This document shows, piece after piece, positions 11,721 to 24,423 of a DNA stretch of 64,000 nucleotides (position 1 is the first letter of the stretch; each line of letters opens with the position of its first letter). The notes beneath the pieces are model-generated. The model did no database searches, was not told where the DNA came from, and was given only the letters and a program-made list of their open reading frames with translations. Location: NCBI RefSeq assembly GCF_027744825.2, contig NC_071337.1:11471031-11535030 (forward strand). The letters run 5' to 3'. Origin of the DNA: Synchiropus splendidus. Its lineage: Eukaryota > Chordata > Actinopteri > Syngnathiformes > Callionymidae. The translations under genes and the position numbers were made by a program.

Positions 11721-14700
11721 AGCACCTCATATGATCATGTACTCACTCAAAGTGTTCACTTGTTGGCACCTTTAGTGACGTGCATGACATAGCATAAAGT
11801 GCTATGCATATCCAGTGAACCCCAGGAGTCGTAATCTCAACCTGTCATTTCAGTGTAATGCAGGAGGGAGCATGTTTCACTCCAGTGAAATTCCTATGCA
11901 ACACAGGTGGTATACTGCATCAATATTGGATGCAAACGTCCTGGAGTTCAATGTTTCCCTCACAGAAAAAAATACATCAACAAATTTGTAAGACGTTGCG
12001 ATAACTCAAACTGTATATTGAAAAACTTTAGTTGACAGTTCCGACAGCATACAGCTTTGCTCTTAACTCTGAAGCAAATGAATAAAAAAAAACACCTTTA
12101 TATGAGCTTGAAAGACTTTATAGCCTTATAGACTTTCTAGCAGCCACACAAGCAGAGAAACACTCGCACTGTAATTGGACAGATGCTTCCTCCTGTCACA
12201 GCAGATGTCTGAGCCCAAATACTAATGAGTAACATCACTAAGTTAAATGACTTTGCTTGCAATCGAGGGCTATTGCATCATGCGGCTTGGTGGGTTTTAA
12301 TGTGCTGTTCGGCCTCGATATTAGGGAGCAGACATCATGGCATTAATGTTGCACGACCCACATGGAAGTGAAGTAAGAAGAAATGTTTTACTGTTCCGTT
12401 TATTAGGTGGGAATGTTTATGACCTTGGGGAGAGAACCCAAGCCACTGCAGTCTTATTAAAATCCAGCAGGCAAAATGCTGCTCTTTCAATGAATGATCA
12501 AATTTTTTCGAAAGGAAATGTTGCAGAAATGTTTTGGAATTGAAGCTTGAATTTTGGATGCTGCTTCATTGTTCAGCCTGAAGGTATATTCTATTTATGA
12601 TCCTATGGTGTGTATGTTGCAGGATGTATCCAGGAAATTAAGTTCTATATTAAAATGACTTAATCATGAAGATTTGCAGAGAAGATCGAGCAGCGCTGCC
12701 ACCTACAGACCTCCACTTCCTCTCTAGCCGTCTCTCCTTTATCCTAAATGATTATAGCGCTATACAACACTGCAAACGTGACTGGGGTGTCAAAGTGTTC
12801 CGAAGCAGCACTCTGCATGCAGGGTTTATATCAGCCGCTCATCTCCGAGACACTAGCTCCAAGGTCTTTCAATGTGAGTCCTGCCATTCCACTGCTATCC
12901 TCCTCTGCCTTTTCACTTGAAGACCCTGACGTTGTAGCGCCAATACCTCCAGTAGAGCGACGGCAAAATCTGTTTTTTTATCCTAAAAATATAATCTTCC
13001 CATTTATCAGTGAGAAATCAGATTTTTTTTTTTTCGACGATACAAAGGCAATAAATAAGCTTTAACACCAGCCTCACAATGACAGTGTGACAAAGGAACT
13101 TTTGCTGGAAATTGAGGAGCAGATTTTGAATGAACGTCAATTTAGTGATTTAAATTCTCCTTTACTGACTCCCATTCACCACTGTGTCTCTATGAATGTT
13201 ATTGTGCTTTACATAAGGTCAGAATCCTCCTGCTGGAGCGTGCGGGTGAAGTGTGCATGAATCATCAATTGTAAAACAGGAGAGTCCACGTTCAACATAT
13301 TTTTCTTTTCAGTGAATGAGGTCAGTATTTTAATGGGAGGTTACGGGATCTGAAGTCATCAGACAACCCAAGAAAACCATGAACTTGCTCAGAGTGAAGA
13401 ATCCTGGATATTTCAGCTCCACCAGTGGGACACATTACACACCTGACAATGAAGTCTTCTCAAGCAGATGGATTCATCCACTCGCTGTTGCACGGCCAAA
13501 GAACCATCATCGGAATTTCTGAAATATAAGCCACTACTTATTTCTCGTGATCTGACCACTGCGGCTTATACAGTACAACGACTCAGTATATGGATATACA
13601 ATACACTGATTTTTACAGGTTAAAGAGCGTCACCTTGCGAAATTACTGAGCCTCGTAACATTAAACCGATGAAATCGCAGGTGGTTTAGTTACTTTAAAC
13701 GCTCAAAATGTGCCGTTTTCACCTGCGTGTCCACAACTCTGCCAACAGAACCGATTTCCTGGAGGACCGGAGACGAGAAGCAGCAGCTGAGCCCGGTCTG
13801 AGTTTGTGATTCAAGTTCAGAACATTGCCAAGTTTGTTTCATGAGTCAGTCTCCATGCTGGACCCCGTTTGAAACACTAGTTTAGAAGTGATCCTCATGC
13901 ATTTTTAAGCCGGGTGCACCACTGACCTTTCTATGACACCACCACTGCACCCGCCACTTATGTATGAATGCTAAGTCTATTTTCCTTTCCTAAATTTAGT
14001 GGGTGCAGCTAATATTCCTGTGCACTCTATACTCAGTCCTCTCGTCATCAGGATATAATGTTGTTGACATACCCTTCTTTGTTTGACCGTATCAGGTCTG
14101 TTATCTCTATTTTCTTCACGTTGGTACGTTTACTACGACCTTTTGAATGTTGTACAACCCAAACTATAGGGTCCAGAAGATGTATGTTCTATCTGCCAGA
14201 TTAAAGCTGGTTTGGTTTCAGCGTGAACGACTACAGTCCATGCACCAAAGCAGCCAAAGAAGAGGAAGGGAGAATCTGAACAGATGGAGGCCAAAAAAAG
14301 TACTGACCAGAAAAGTTTTAGCTTCTCAAACACACCGCCACTGAATCAGTCTAATATGTCGGAGATATGAAGCAGGTGTCAAGGTGTCTCCCACCAAATC
14401 TGGTGGGAAGGCGCTGGCAGTAGACAGAACCAGCACACGAGATAAATACTCACCAAACATTTAGGATATATTTTCGCATGTGTTGGATTTTGCCAGAGGT
14501 GGCAGTATTCAAGTAGTCATGTTCTTTTTTGTCTTTTTTTGCCAGAACAAACTGGTACTTGTAACAGTACAAAGTCCTCTGACCTGTAATCATATTGTGT
14601 GGTGGCAATTCTATCCAGTGCAGCCAGGAAAATCACCTGAACTATATCAATAGGTGTCGTGCAAGGGACGAGAACAGAGCACAGATGCAGCGGTTGGACT

Positions 14701-15709
14701 CACCGTCCTGCAACTGAGGGAAATTAATTACTCCAGCCCAGAGTCAATCAACCATGGATTTTCAATTACTCTTCCAATGGCGACCATGAAACGGCTTTGC
14801 TGTGAAATATGCTGCAGAGCTGTCTGAAAGAGGGGTCTCTATTCCAATGAACTGCCCTCAAGAATAAGGTAGATTTTTTTCAATGCTGGCAGCAGATAGC
14901 ATCTGTGAAGGAGTACTTCATTGAGTGTTTGCAGGGGGAGACGCAAGAAGTGGAAGAATTCTGGCCTTCAGGGTTATTCAAAGTCTATCTGAGATATAGA
15001 AATGTCTGTGCTCTCAGAACCACTATCCCGCCCTCTTTGTACCTTGGCTTTTTTCTCTCAGCGTTTTCAATTCCCAGTGACCTGCAGGAGCCAAACGTCT
15101 TGTTCAAAGAGAAGTGTAAATTTTTAAAATGCAATCTTCTACTTTCAATGGGGACACATGGCCCAGTGGGAGATGGAACGACTGAAGACATTCACTAACA
15201 TGAAAGGTGTGCCGGTATGTTGACTGGTGCAACGTTTAGCTTCTGCAGGGCAACAAAGTTTGATCCACACAGGTGTTAGAAAGGGAATGGTCAGTTCATT
15301 TTAATATTCAGATTTGGAATTTATTTGCCCTGACAGGAACTAACCAGATGGCATTTAGAGATAGCATTGTCTACATGGAGATATCAGATTTGTTAGCTGC
15401 TATAAATATGCCATAACCATCCGGAATCCTGTAACATAAACATGGCGTCAACTGTGAACCTTTATCTGTGTTTAGTGTGAGTTATGCAATCGTACCACAG
15501 CGTGTGTTTGAGACCTATAAATTTCAGTTCAGAAATTGTCGCTCTTATTTGACCAGAAAATTCTGCATAGTTGGCTTATGTTATCAAACAGCATATGTAT
15601 TAAGTATTACGTTCTTTGTGGAAATGACAAGACTGGGCTAAGAAAAGGGATCAAATTGTACTGAGAAAATTAATTTTTAACCACAGTAAGCGGTGACAAT
15701 CACAATAAG
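11721..15709. other. Unassigned intronic stretch
   Basis: No coding sequence or named repeat. A small hairpin with an 8-bp stem (TCCCACCA-AATC-TGGTGGGA, 14389-14408) is the only structure noted. Poly-T at 13022-13034. Confidence 0.5.
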
Positions 15710-16108
15710 TGTTACGTTCACCCAATGCTCGGAACCACATGCAGGGGAGGTGACGAAGGATCACAGTTCTCAAACAAAGATTTAATATAATTAATCCAGA
15801 ACAAAATGAGCTCCACAAGAGACATATAAAATCCAAAAATACCACCAATAAAAGGTGCTTCTCGACGATGGGAAAGCGGTCCAACGTAAACTCGCTAATA
15901 AATAAGAAAGTGATTCACAGCGAAGGTTCTAACAATACTCGACCTGCACTTAACACACTTAAGGGGAACAAAGCAATAAGACAGGTGGGAATAATAATGC
16001 TATTAGGGTGAGAGACGACAAGGCAGACAAGGTACACAATGGAAGACGTAACAATACTTTCAAAATAAAACCAGGAAGTAACCAACGACTAACAAATCGA
16101 ACTTAACA
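15710..16108 (-). mobile_element. LTR-like dispersed repeat (possible solo LTR)
   Basis: The block starts TGTTACGTTCACCC and ends AACTTAACA, giving TG...CA ends over 399 bp. Read on the minus strand it contains ACTTCCTGGTTTTATTTTG, TTGTCTGCCTTGTCGTC, CACCTGTCTTATTGC and near its end CACCTCCCCTGCATGTGG. That order of words is familiar from an abundant teleost repeat whose ends are usually annotated as an LTR. Flanking duplications are not convincing (ATAAG against ATACT), so 'solo LTR' is an inference. No coding part. Confidence 0.45.
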
Positions 16109-19100
16109 ATACTGACAGCGCGTGATAATAAGGGAGGGAAATAGTGAGTTGGTGAATGCTACTGCCACCTGCTGTCCCAAGGAGTTTAGTATTAGTATTA
16201 ATGTTATTGTATTATATATTATTATATATTATTATATTAGGTTATTGTTTTATATATTATATTATATTAAATCTATGATGCTTCAAATGCTTAAAAAAAG
16301 GGATTGATTTAAAGAAAATTATTTATGAACCGCAATAACAGGTGAAAGTCTCTATATATATTTCCATCCACCTGTCAGCAAACTTCCTTTGCAGTTCAAA
16401 CAATAGTTATGCAAGGATTCAAAAACATTGCATCATCCGCATCGTAATTTTTCTGCTGTCATTGGAAATTATAACACAGTCATTATATAACATTCAATAA
16501 AAATCATTTCAGTATTTAATAACAAACAGACCTATGTCAAGCAGGAGGGACATTTGGGGATATAGTTGAATCTATTTCGGAATGAAAAAGCACTAAAAAG
16601 TACACTATAAATAGTCTCATGGAGTACCCGCTGATAATACGGATTATATGTTAAAAACAACGCAAAATAAACAGAGAACAGGAGTGAATTAACAACGGTA
16701 ATCTGTGTTTAATTCGCCTTTAGGAAAGCAAAGAGAAGCGATGGCTCCTAACCCGGTGATTATGTCGATTAATTAAGCTGATTACTCCCACCGTTTTGTG
16801 CCAGTGGGGGGAAAGAAGTTTTGTCACAGCGAGACAGGCGTCTAGAGTTCACCTCCGCAGGTTTAAAAAGCAGCAGTTGCCAAAGGGATGGTTCACGCTA
16901 ACATAAGAGGGAGGGATAAAAGGCGCCCACGTACCCCACCCGCGCTCCAGGTGAGGAGGCGGAGGTTGGCTCGCCATGGCAACCCCTGCTGGGGAAGCTG
17001 TAGACGGCAGGTTGCCATCACCAACGGGACCCGCTCGTGGCTTTGACCTCAATCCTCAAGAGCGTGTGAGTTCAAGCAAAGCACGGTTCAGTGGATGTCA
17101 CGCTCACGCTGCATTCTGGTGACACGGCAGAAAAAGGCCACCGTAATTACCCCAGTGGTTGCATGAAAGATCTGTGGTCGGTGGATTTCCAAAAATAAAA
17201 AGTGCAAATGGGTGGAGCTACAAAAGAAGGAAATGCCAGTCGTTGCTTTCAATTATGTCCCCATTCATTTTTAATGGTGTTTATTTGGAGCTAAAGGTCG
17301 GCGGTGCTGTGTTTGTGTGCGCTTCCTCACACCGGAGGAGGCAGCTGGCTTCCTGCTGCCAGTCTGCACTGTCCCTTTAAAAATGCACCACATTCCGCCG
17401 TCGGAGGCCCAGACCACCGCAGAGTTCACCTATTGAGCGGTAAATATTAGGTAGCCGGTGAAATCGAGAAATCTATCTATGCAGCTACCTGAAAATGGCT
17501 GTGTTTGCCTTGCTGCGCTGGCATTTAAGTTCTGCCAGCTGAAATCAACTCATGCGACAGATAGTGACTCTCATCGAGTGATGTTCTGTGTAGACACATT
17601 GGTGTTTCAATGGAGTGAAAAAGTTTTCCTTCCCGGTCATACTAAGCACGAGGGCGACAGCGGACAAACAGAAAGTTTCTTCACCAACTTGTTTCTGATG
17701 CCACTTGGTATTTACTGCACCGGTTGCACCTTAGATAAAGGAACATATATTACCATAAATAAACTACAAAAAAAAAAATAAACTGCAGTTGGAATACATG
17801 ACTGTCAGTGTGTGTGCGACAAAGCGTGTCTGAGCCCATCTTCAAATCACGCTGAAGAGTTTGAGATCACGTCATTTCAACGTTAAACATGAGTCACGAC
17901 CACAATGCACCGTCCATTTTTGTAGTCTTTGCCACTCATTCAGAGCACATCGACACATGCTATGTACAAATATTTCACTGTAACTACACACGTTTACATT
18001 TTTTTATTTTGATGCTAAGCTACTCAATACTGGGTTTGGATTACCAAAGAAGAAAAGGAAGCAGGAAACAGGTCCCCATTAATGTATGTAGTACATTCAA
18101 CCACGCCTGTCACACACCACCAATGAATCAATTAAAAAAACCTAGTGGAACGGAGTTGAATATAGTAACACTGGAGGTGACACACTGGATCGCTCTTTGA
18201 TATCACCTGGGTGTGAATACGCGTAAATCTTGGTGATAAATCCCATTGCCTCGACAGAGTACCACTCTGATGTTGTAGAGCAGGCGGTGCAGGAGGAAAC
18301 CACACCTGCTGGATGTTCTGTGCCTGCTGGTGAGGAACACTCTGCCCCACTTTTCTGATATATATTTATAATAAGTGTTTATGCATGGATGCCAGTAGGA
18401 GGGGACGTGAGGACAAGTGAAAGAGCCTGAGAGTTTTTTTGTTTTTTTTGTGTGTGTGTGTGAAATAGAACTGTGTTTTAACTGGGGCGCCATTCCAAGC
18501 GAATTGTTTTGGTTTCTAAATGTCTCATCTTTGCTTGTAAATGTCAAATCATTGCCGCAGGTTCAAGCTTAATCTTAATCTAAGCCTCAGGAGGGCTGTT
18601 CAGTAACTGCATGAGAAACAGGAGCACAAAGCTGGTGTCATAAAAGAATGAAATAAAAAAAGGAACGCATTCAAATACATAACAACCAACTTCCTAAGAA
18701 CGAGCAAAAGAACGAACTGAAGCCACAATACAACATGACAGTTGCTGTACTGCAAAACAAGTAAAGACAGAGCAAGAAAAGTTAACCAAAAATGTAATGA
18801 CAAAAATAATAATAATAATATAATACATTTAAAAAATAAATTTCTGCTTGATCTGTGTGTTCAGGGGCACACTGACCTCATGAGAACATTAAGCATTAAG
18901 ACGGCATCTGCAACAATTTGGGTGGTCCAAGCTCAGATAAGGTGACGTAAAAGTTAGGAAACGTGTGTGAGCGAATATATTTTGGGAGGAAGTAAGTGAC
19001 ATGAAAGATGAAGGACGGACAGGTTCCACTCTGCTAATGAGCGGCTCGCTCTGCGGCTCCCACTGCTTTGTCTCTCACGACCTCCCGTCTCCGTACCACT

Positions 19101-19740
19101 AAAAGGTTTGAATTAAAATTTAAAAGAGAGTGATGCAGCGTACCGAGCCATTTATGTCACAAATACGTCACATGATGGGCGTCACATGGTTTGCTTCAGT
19201 TCAAATCTTTTTCTTTCCTAATTTAATACACGTAAATGACATAAATGTATTTGTATCATTTCATATTTATTGAAGGGTTGTTCGTACTTCACTTTTGTAC
19301 ACTAAAGAGGCAGGTTTTCATCTCTCTGTTACTCTCACGAATTTTGCTGAAGTTTATCACTAACAACCAGATCCATCAATCTTTTGAAGGATTTGTCATT
19401 TTGAGGCGAGGATGCTGAAGCGCCATGTAATCCTCAACTCAGTGAGTTCCTCAACGCTTCCTTCACCGTCCCATCGTGCTCATTGCTGTCCACAATATTT
19501 CAACAATATTTATATATATAGGTCCATGTGGAGCAATAATATTGGGTAAACAAAGAAATGAGGGTGGAAATGAGCAGCTTAGCAGTGTTTTCTTTCAACG
19601 TGTCTAAATGTGTCTTTGTATTTTTGGCATGGAACACAATCTAATGTGGATTATACATGATTATAATCGAGGGGGATCATAGTTTTAGATACTTTTTTAA
19701 TTATTTTTTGACTAAATATAGTAAATGCAATGATACATTA
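16109..19740. other. Unassigned intronic stretch with AT-rich short tandem repeats
   Basis: A (TATTA)-rich patch lies at 16190-16272 and a short (TG)n at 18449-18462. The interval 16840-17460 is noticeably more GC- and CpG-rich than its surroundings but has no recognisable coding motif or clear promoter. Other open frames are short and anonymous. Confidence 0.45.
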
Positions 19741-19830
19741 GTGTTGTAGTCGAGACCAACTAATCTGAGACTGACTTTGTGGGCCCGAGACCAAGTCCGG
19801 ATCTAGACCAATGAAGAGTGTTGACCGTTA
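19741..19830. repeat. Degenerate GAGACC repeat (MITE-like), copy 2
   Basis: GTGTTGTAGTCGAGACCAAC, then GGCCCGAGACCAAGTCCGG and a degenerate GATCTAGACC. Same word pattern as 1236-1440, typical of a very common teleost repeat. Only part of the element is present. Confidence 0.5.
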
Positions 19831-21301
19831 TTACACAATACGTTTTGATTTATTACCTAGGTAAAACTATATGGCACCATATTTTATAGAGTTCTTCTAA
19901 TGTATTCTTTGCGGTCTTGTATTTAACCAGAAAACTGATCATCTGAAAGCAGGTGATTTGTTCATCTCTGCTTTCCTTGTGTGCGTGTTTGGACTTGTTC
20001 ATTTATTCTCTAGAACAATTGTTTGTTCGCCTCAGTCTGATCCTGAGAGCCACAGCTGTTCAAAGTTGATGCCAACTGCCAGCGGGATTTGTGACTCAGG
20101 AGTGAAAGTACTCCTTTACTATCTCCCAATATAAAAATAGCAAAGCGTGCGCCAGCAAAGGGTATACGACTGCATAACCTGAATTCTCATCAGATTCCTT
20201 ATGAATTTCAGTTAAATATGAAACCACCATGTGACTAATCCTCATGCAGTCGGAAAAAAATGGCGGTATGGAAGACAATTTCCTATCTTTGCGGCGCATC
20301 TAGAGAAAGTTTAGCATTTAGACTTGTTTTTCTTGTGTTATTCTGTACCAGTTACACAAACATAACACAAAGTTGACATACAATTAATGTCTTTTTTTTC
20401 CCACCGTTTTTAGTTGTTTAATCGTTAATATAGCTGGAATGAGTTCCATTTTTTTTTTTTTTTTGAGAAGTTCAACTTGCTCCTGCAACATTACAAAAAT
20501 GGAAGAAACACTTTATTACTTTATTATTATTATTATTATTATTTGTAAAATAATGAATAGCTTTGCAAAATTTAAATTATATACGTCACACAAACGCATA
20601 CAGTTTCATTTGGAAGGTTTGGGAGAAGGATGCATTTGTAATACAATAAAAAAGTAAAATAAAAATTAAATCAAGGCCAACAAAAAAATGCAACCAAATC
20701 TGAATATGGGACAAGCTCGCATTAGTTTTTTTCTGCTAGAAGTAACCTGCTGTAATCCGCCAGGACAGACAACTGAAAAAAATGTTTTAGCTTGTTCTCC
20801 AGAGACAAATTTGCTAAACCATCCTATTGTTATAAATATTTGCTGGTGTAATTGAGGTGTTGATCATATCGTCAGTTCTTTCTATTTTGTTGAAACCGAC
20901 TTTCAAGTTGGTTTGTTTTCTTTTATATCATCAAACCAATGCCTATTCTTATCATGACTCGAGCAGTTGAAAGAACAACAATACCTTTTGTGGTGTGTTT
21001 GTAAAGACAGATCTCAAAAGAGCAGTCCGATGACAATAAGGAATGAAAGTAGCCCAGTTCCAGTGTGAACCATAAGGAAGCTTAGAGACTCTACAATCTG
21101 GTGCTGCGATAAAGCAAAAGAGGATTGTGTGTGAGGTAGGAGAGGGAAATCAAACCATTCTATGTTCCCAGGGCTTTGATAGAGTCTCGAAATTTGTGAG
21201 ACTCACTTAAACAACCTTTAAGGGGGATGAGGTTTCATTAGACTGTTAACAAGAAACATGCAACATGCATGTGTATTACTGCATAAGTCTTTTATATGGA
21301 C
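19831..21301. other. Unassigned AT-rich stretch
   Basis: Contains poly-T (20449-20464) and a (TTA)n run (20521-20542). No coding motif. A short (AT)n at 21302-21318 abuts the LINE that follows. Confidence 0.5.
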
Positions 21302-21318
21302 TATATATATATATATAT
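21302..21318. repeat. (AT)n microsatellite at the 5' junction of the LINE
   Basis: Seventeen bases of alternating TA directly upstream of the truncated LINE, within an AT-rich segment to about 21330. Confidence 0.8.
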
Positions 21319-21330
21319 TTATATATTTTA

Positions 21331-22196
21331 TGTAGACTTCAGCTGACGACTCTGCCATAGTTGGATGTGTCAGCAAGAGTGAGGAGACTGAGTACAGGGC
21401 TGTGGTGGAGGACTTTGTTGCTTGGTGTGAGCTGAACCATCTGCAGCTCAATGTGGCAAAGGAACTGGTGGTGGACCTAAGGAGGACCAAGCCTCCGTGA
21501 CCCCCCGGTCAATGTGGATATGGTCAAGGATTATAAGTATCTTGGGGTCCTCATAGACAGTCAACTAGACTGGGCTTGGAAAAATGAGGACCTTTACAAA
21601 AAAGGACCAAGTTGTCTCTACTTCTTGAGGAGGCTCAGGTCCTTCAACGTCTGCGGGACCATGCTGAGGATGTGGTGTCCAGTGCAATTCTGTTCGCTGT
21701 GGTTTGCTGGGACAGCAGATTAAAGGTGGTGGACACTAACAAACTCAACAAAGTCATCGGCAAAGCTGGTGAGGTAGTGGGGGTGAAGCTGGACTCCTTG
21801 GAGACGGTTATGGAGAGAAGGATGCTCCTGAAACTAAGGAGCATCCTGGACAACATCACCCACCTCCTCCATCAGCTCCTGGTCCAATACAGTAGCACAT
21901 GGACCAACAGACTGAGAATACCCATCTCAAGTGCCATAGGAGGTCCTTCCTTGCTGTGGCAATAAAACTGTACAATCCATCCCTGAAAAAACTACAGTGA
22001 AGGATTCTCTGGCACGTTTTATTCTGTTCACACTGTCCTTGAATCTGTGTTTCTTGCTCATTGTTTCTAAGCTCTTTTGTATAGCTTTTTGCACTTTATT
22101 ATATTATTTAATTCTATTTTATTGTGAGTTGTTGGGTACAGAGCATGTTACGAACACAATTACCCTTGGTATTAATAAAGTTTTCTGATTCTGCAA
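21331..22196 (+). mobile_element. L2/CR1-like LINE, 5'-truncated: end of reverse transcriptase plus 3' UTR
   Basis: The frame opening at about 21337 reads SADDSAIVGCVSKSEETEYR, then FVAWCELNHLQLNV and a stop after RRTKPP. SADD is the catalytic [YF]xDD motif with its aromatic residue replaced. A shifted frame continues DYKYLGVLIDSQLDWAW, LYFLRRLRSFNVCGTMLR (21514 on), and a third frame gives NKLNKVIGKAGEVVGVKLD, SLETVMERRMLLKLRSIL (21612 on). This is the RT palm/thumb end of jockey-superfamily LINEs (L2/CR1/Rex1-like). At least two frameshifts, a premature stop and 5' truncation make it inactive. It ends ATTAATAAAGTTTTCTGATT followed by CTG, the usual AATAAAG plus GATTCT tail. Confidence 0.88.
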
Positions 22197-23710
22197 TATT
22201 AGCTTGAGCTAAAAATGTCAAATATTTAAAGTAGTTGTATTTTTCAATTTAGCTCTGACGTTTTTTTGTCCTCATTTGACCCCATCTGTGATTAAGTTTG
22301 ACACCAATGTATAAGGACACACATTAACATTTGGATTTTCATTAGAAAAGCAAATGAATGATTCTTTTACATACCAAATGTTTAATGTAGACTCTAGCCT
22401 ACAGCTTCGTCTTTCTTGAGTATAAATAATGAGGATGTACAGTAAAAATTCAGTGGCTAGTTGTAGCCTGTTTAGGGAGGGAGAGAGAAGGAAAAAAGCT
22501 GCAGTCCGTGATGCTCTCAAGAGTCGCTCTCTTTCCATTTCTTTGTCCTCATCTTCTCTCCCCTGCTCTTTCCACGCTCAGCCTGCCTCCGTCTCTCTGT
22601 GAAAGGCAGTTGATGTTTCAGATATTAGTGAGCTGTGTCAGACAGTTAAACTGCCCTTTATCGATCTGCTAAGCTTCAGTCTTTCCAAGCAGCCGTTATG
22701 CTTTTAATGGCTTGTAATGGAGACGGGTGCTCTTTGAAGTCCGAGTGCTGGCAGGGGCCAACCTTGTTTTGGAGGATGCTGAGGAGCTCGCTCATTATGC
22801 TGGCCTGCCAAAACGCTGGCCTCCCCAAACATGTTCTGGGGTCAGAGGTGGCCTTCTGCATGAGCGTGAGTCTGAATAACGACAGCAGCGTTTCCGATAA
22901 ACGGAGCCATTTGTTGTTGCCATTGAAACACTTCAGAGCAGTGATGGCTGATGAGCGTGTCCCTTTGGGTATCAACAATGTATTTCATTAGAATAGATCA
23001 TTGAAAAGAGTCTTTAGTGAAGACTTATTTGACTGGCAGTGAGCTTTGCTCAAAGTGAAATATGGAAATAGGACTCCCACGCCTGTCTGTGATTCATTCG
23101 ATTGTTAAATACACATTTCACAGGGAGCACTTTCAGTTTCAAACCTTTGTTTGACAAACTTGACGAACAACATCAGCAGAATGGTTTGTGACATCTTCAG
23201 GGGAAATACTCGTCACACTAGTTCTCCGGTGCATCTTTAGGCAAACATTGACAAGTTACAAGACGCAGGAAAACATCACCAATTCCAAAGCCTTGCTGCC
23301 AGTCACCTTTCCCTGTCTTAGTGCGAGAGTGACTGTGCGGAAACACTCTTAATCTGATTCTTAATGCCATTGTCACGCAACACAGTCTCCGTATTTGTGC
23401 TCGACTTGGTGCAGTCAGAACAAATCACAGTCTCCATCAGTCTTGGTGAATAACATAACATCTTGTCTGCAGCTAGTCTGCTTGTACGTGATAAAAAAAA
23501 ATAAAAATGGGCTCACGTCTATTGTTGGACTAATTATTTCTTCAAGCTAAGCTGCTGTCATGAAACCCCAGAATGAGAGACAATGGGGAACATTCACATA
23601 TAGCTTCTTCTTTTCTCTGTTAATGATAGACGCTTTCTTTTTCTTCACCAACTCCATGTTGTGTGAGCGAGAAATCCCGTCAAGGAACTAAAGCTTCTGA
23701 CTAACTAACT
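22197..23710. other. Unassigned stretch; possible conserved non-coding segment
   Basis: No named repeat. 22600-22990 is complex, balanced in composition and open on both strands for about 100 codons (22698-22991 plus; 22676-22978 minus) without a protein motif. That is what a conserved enhancer-like element can look like, but conservation cannot be judged from one sequence. Confidence 0.35.
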
Positions 23711-23711
23711 A

Positions 23712-24423
<712 letters not shown>

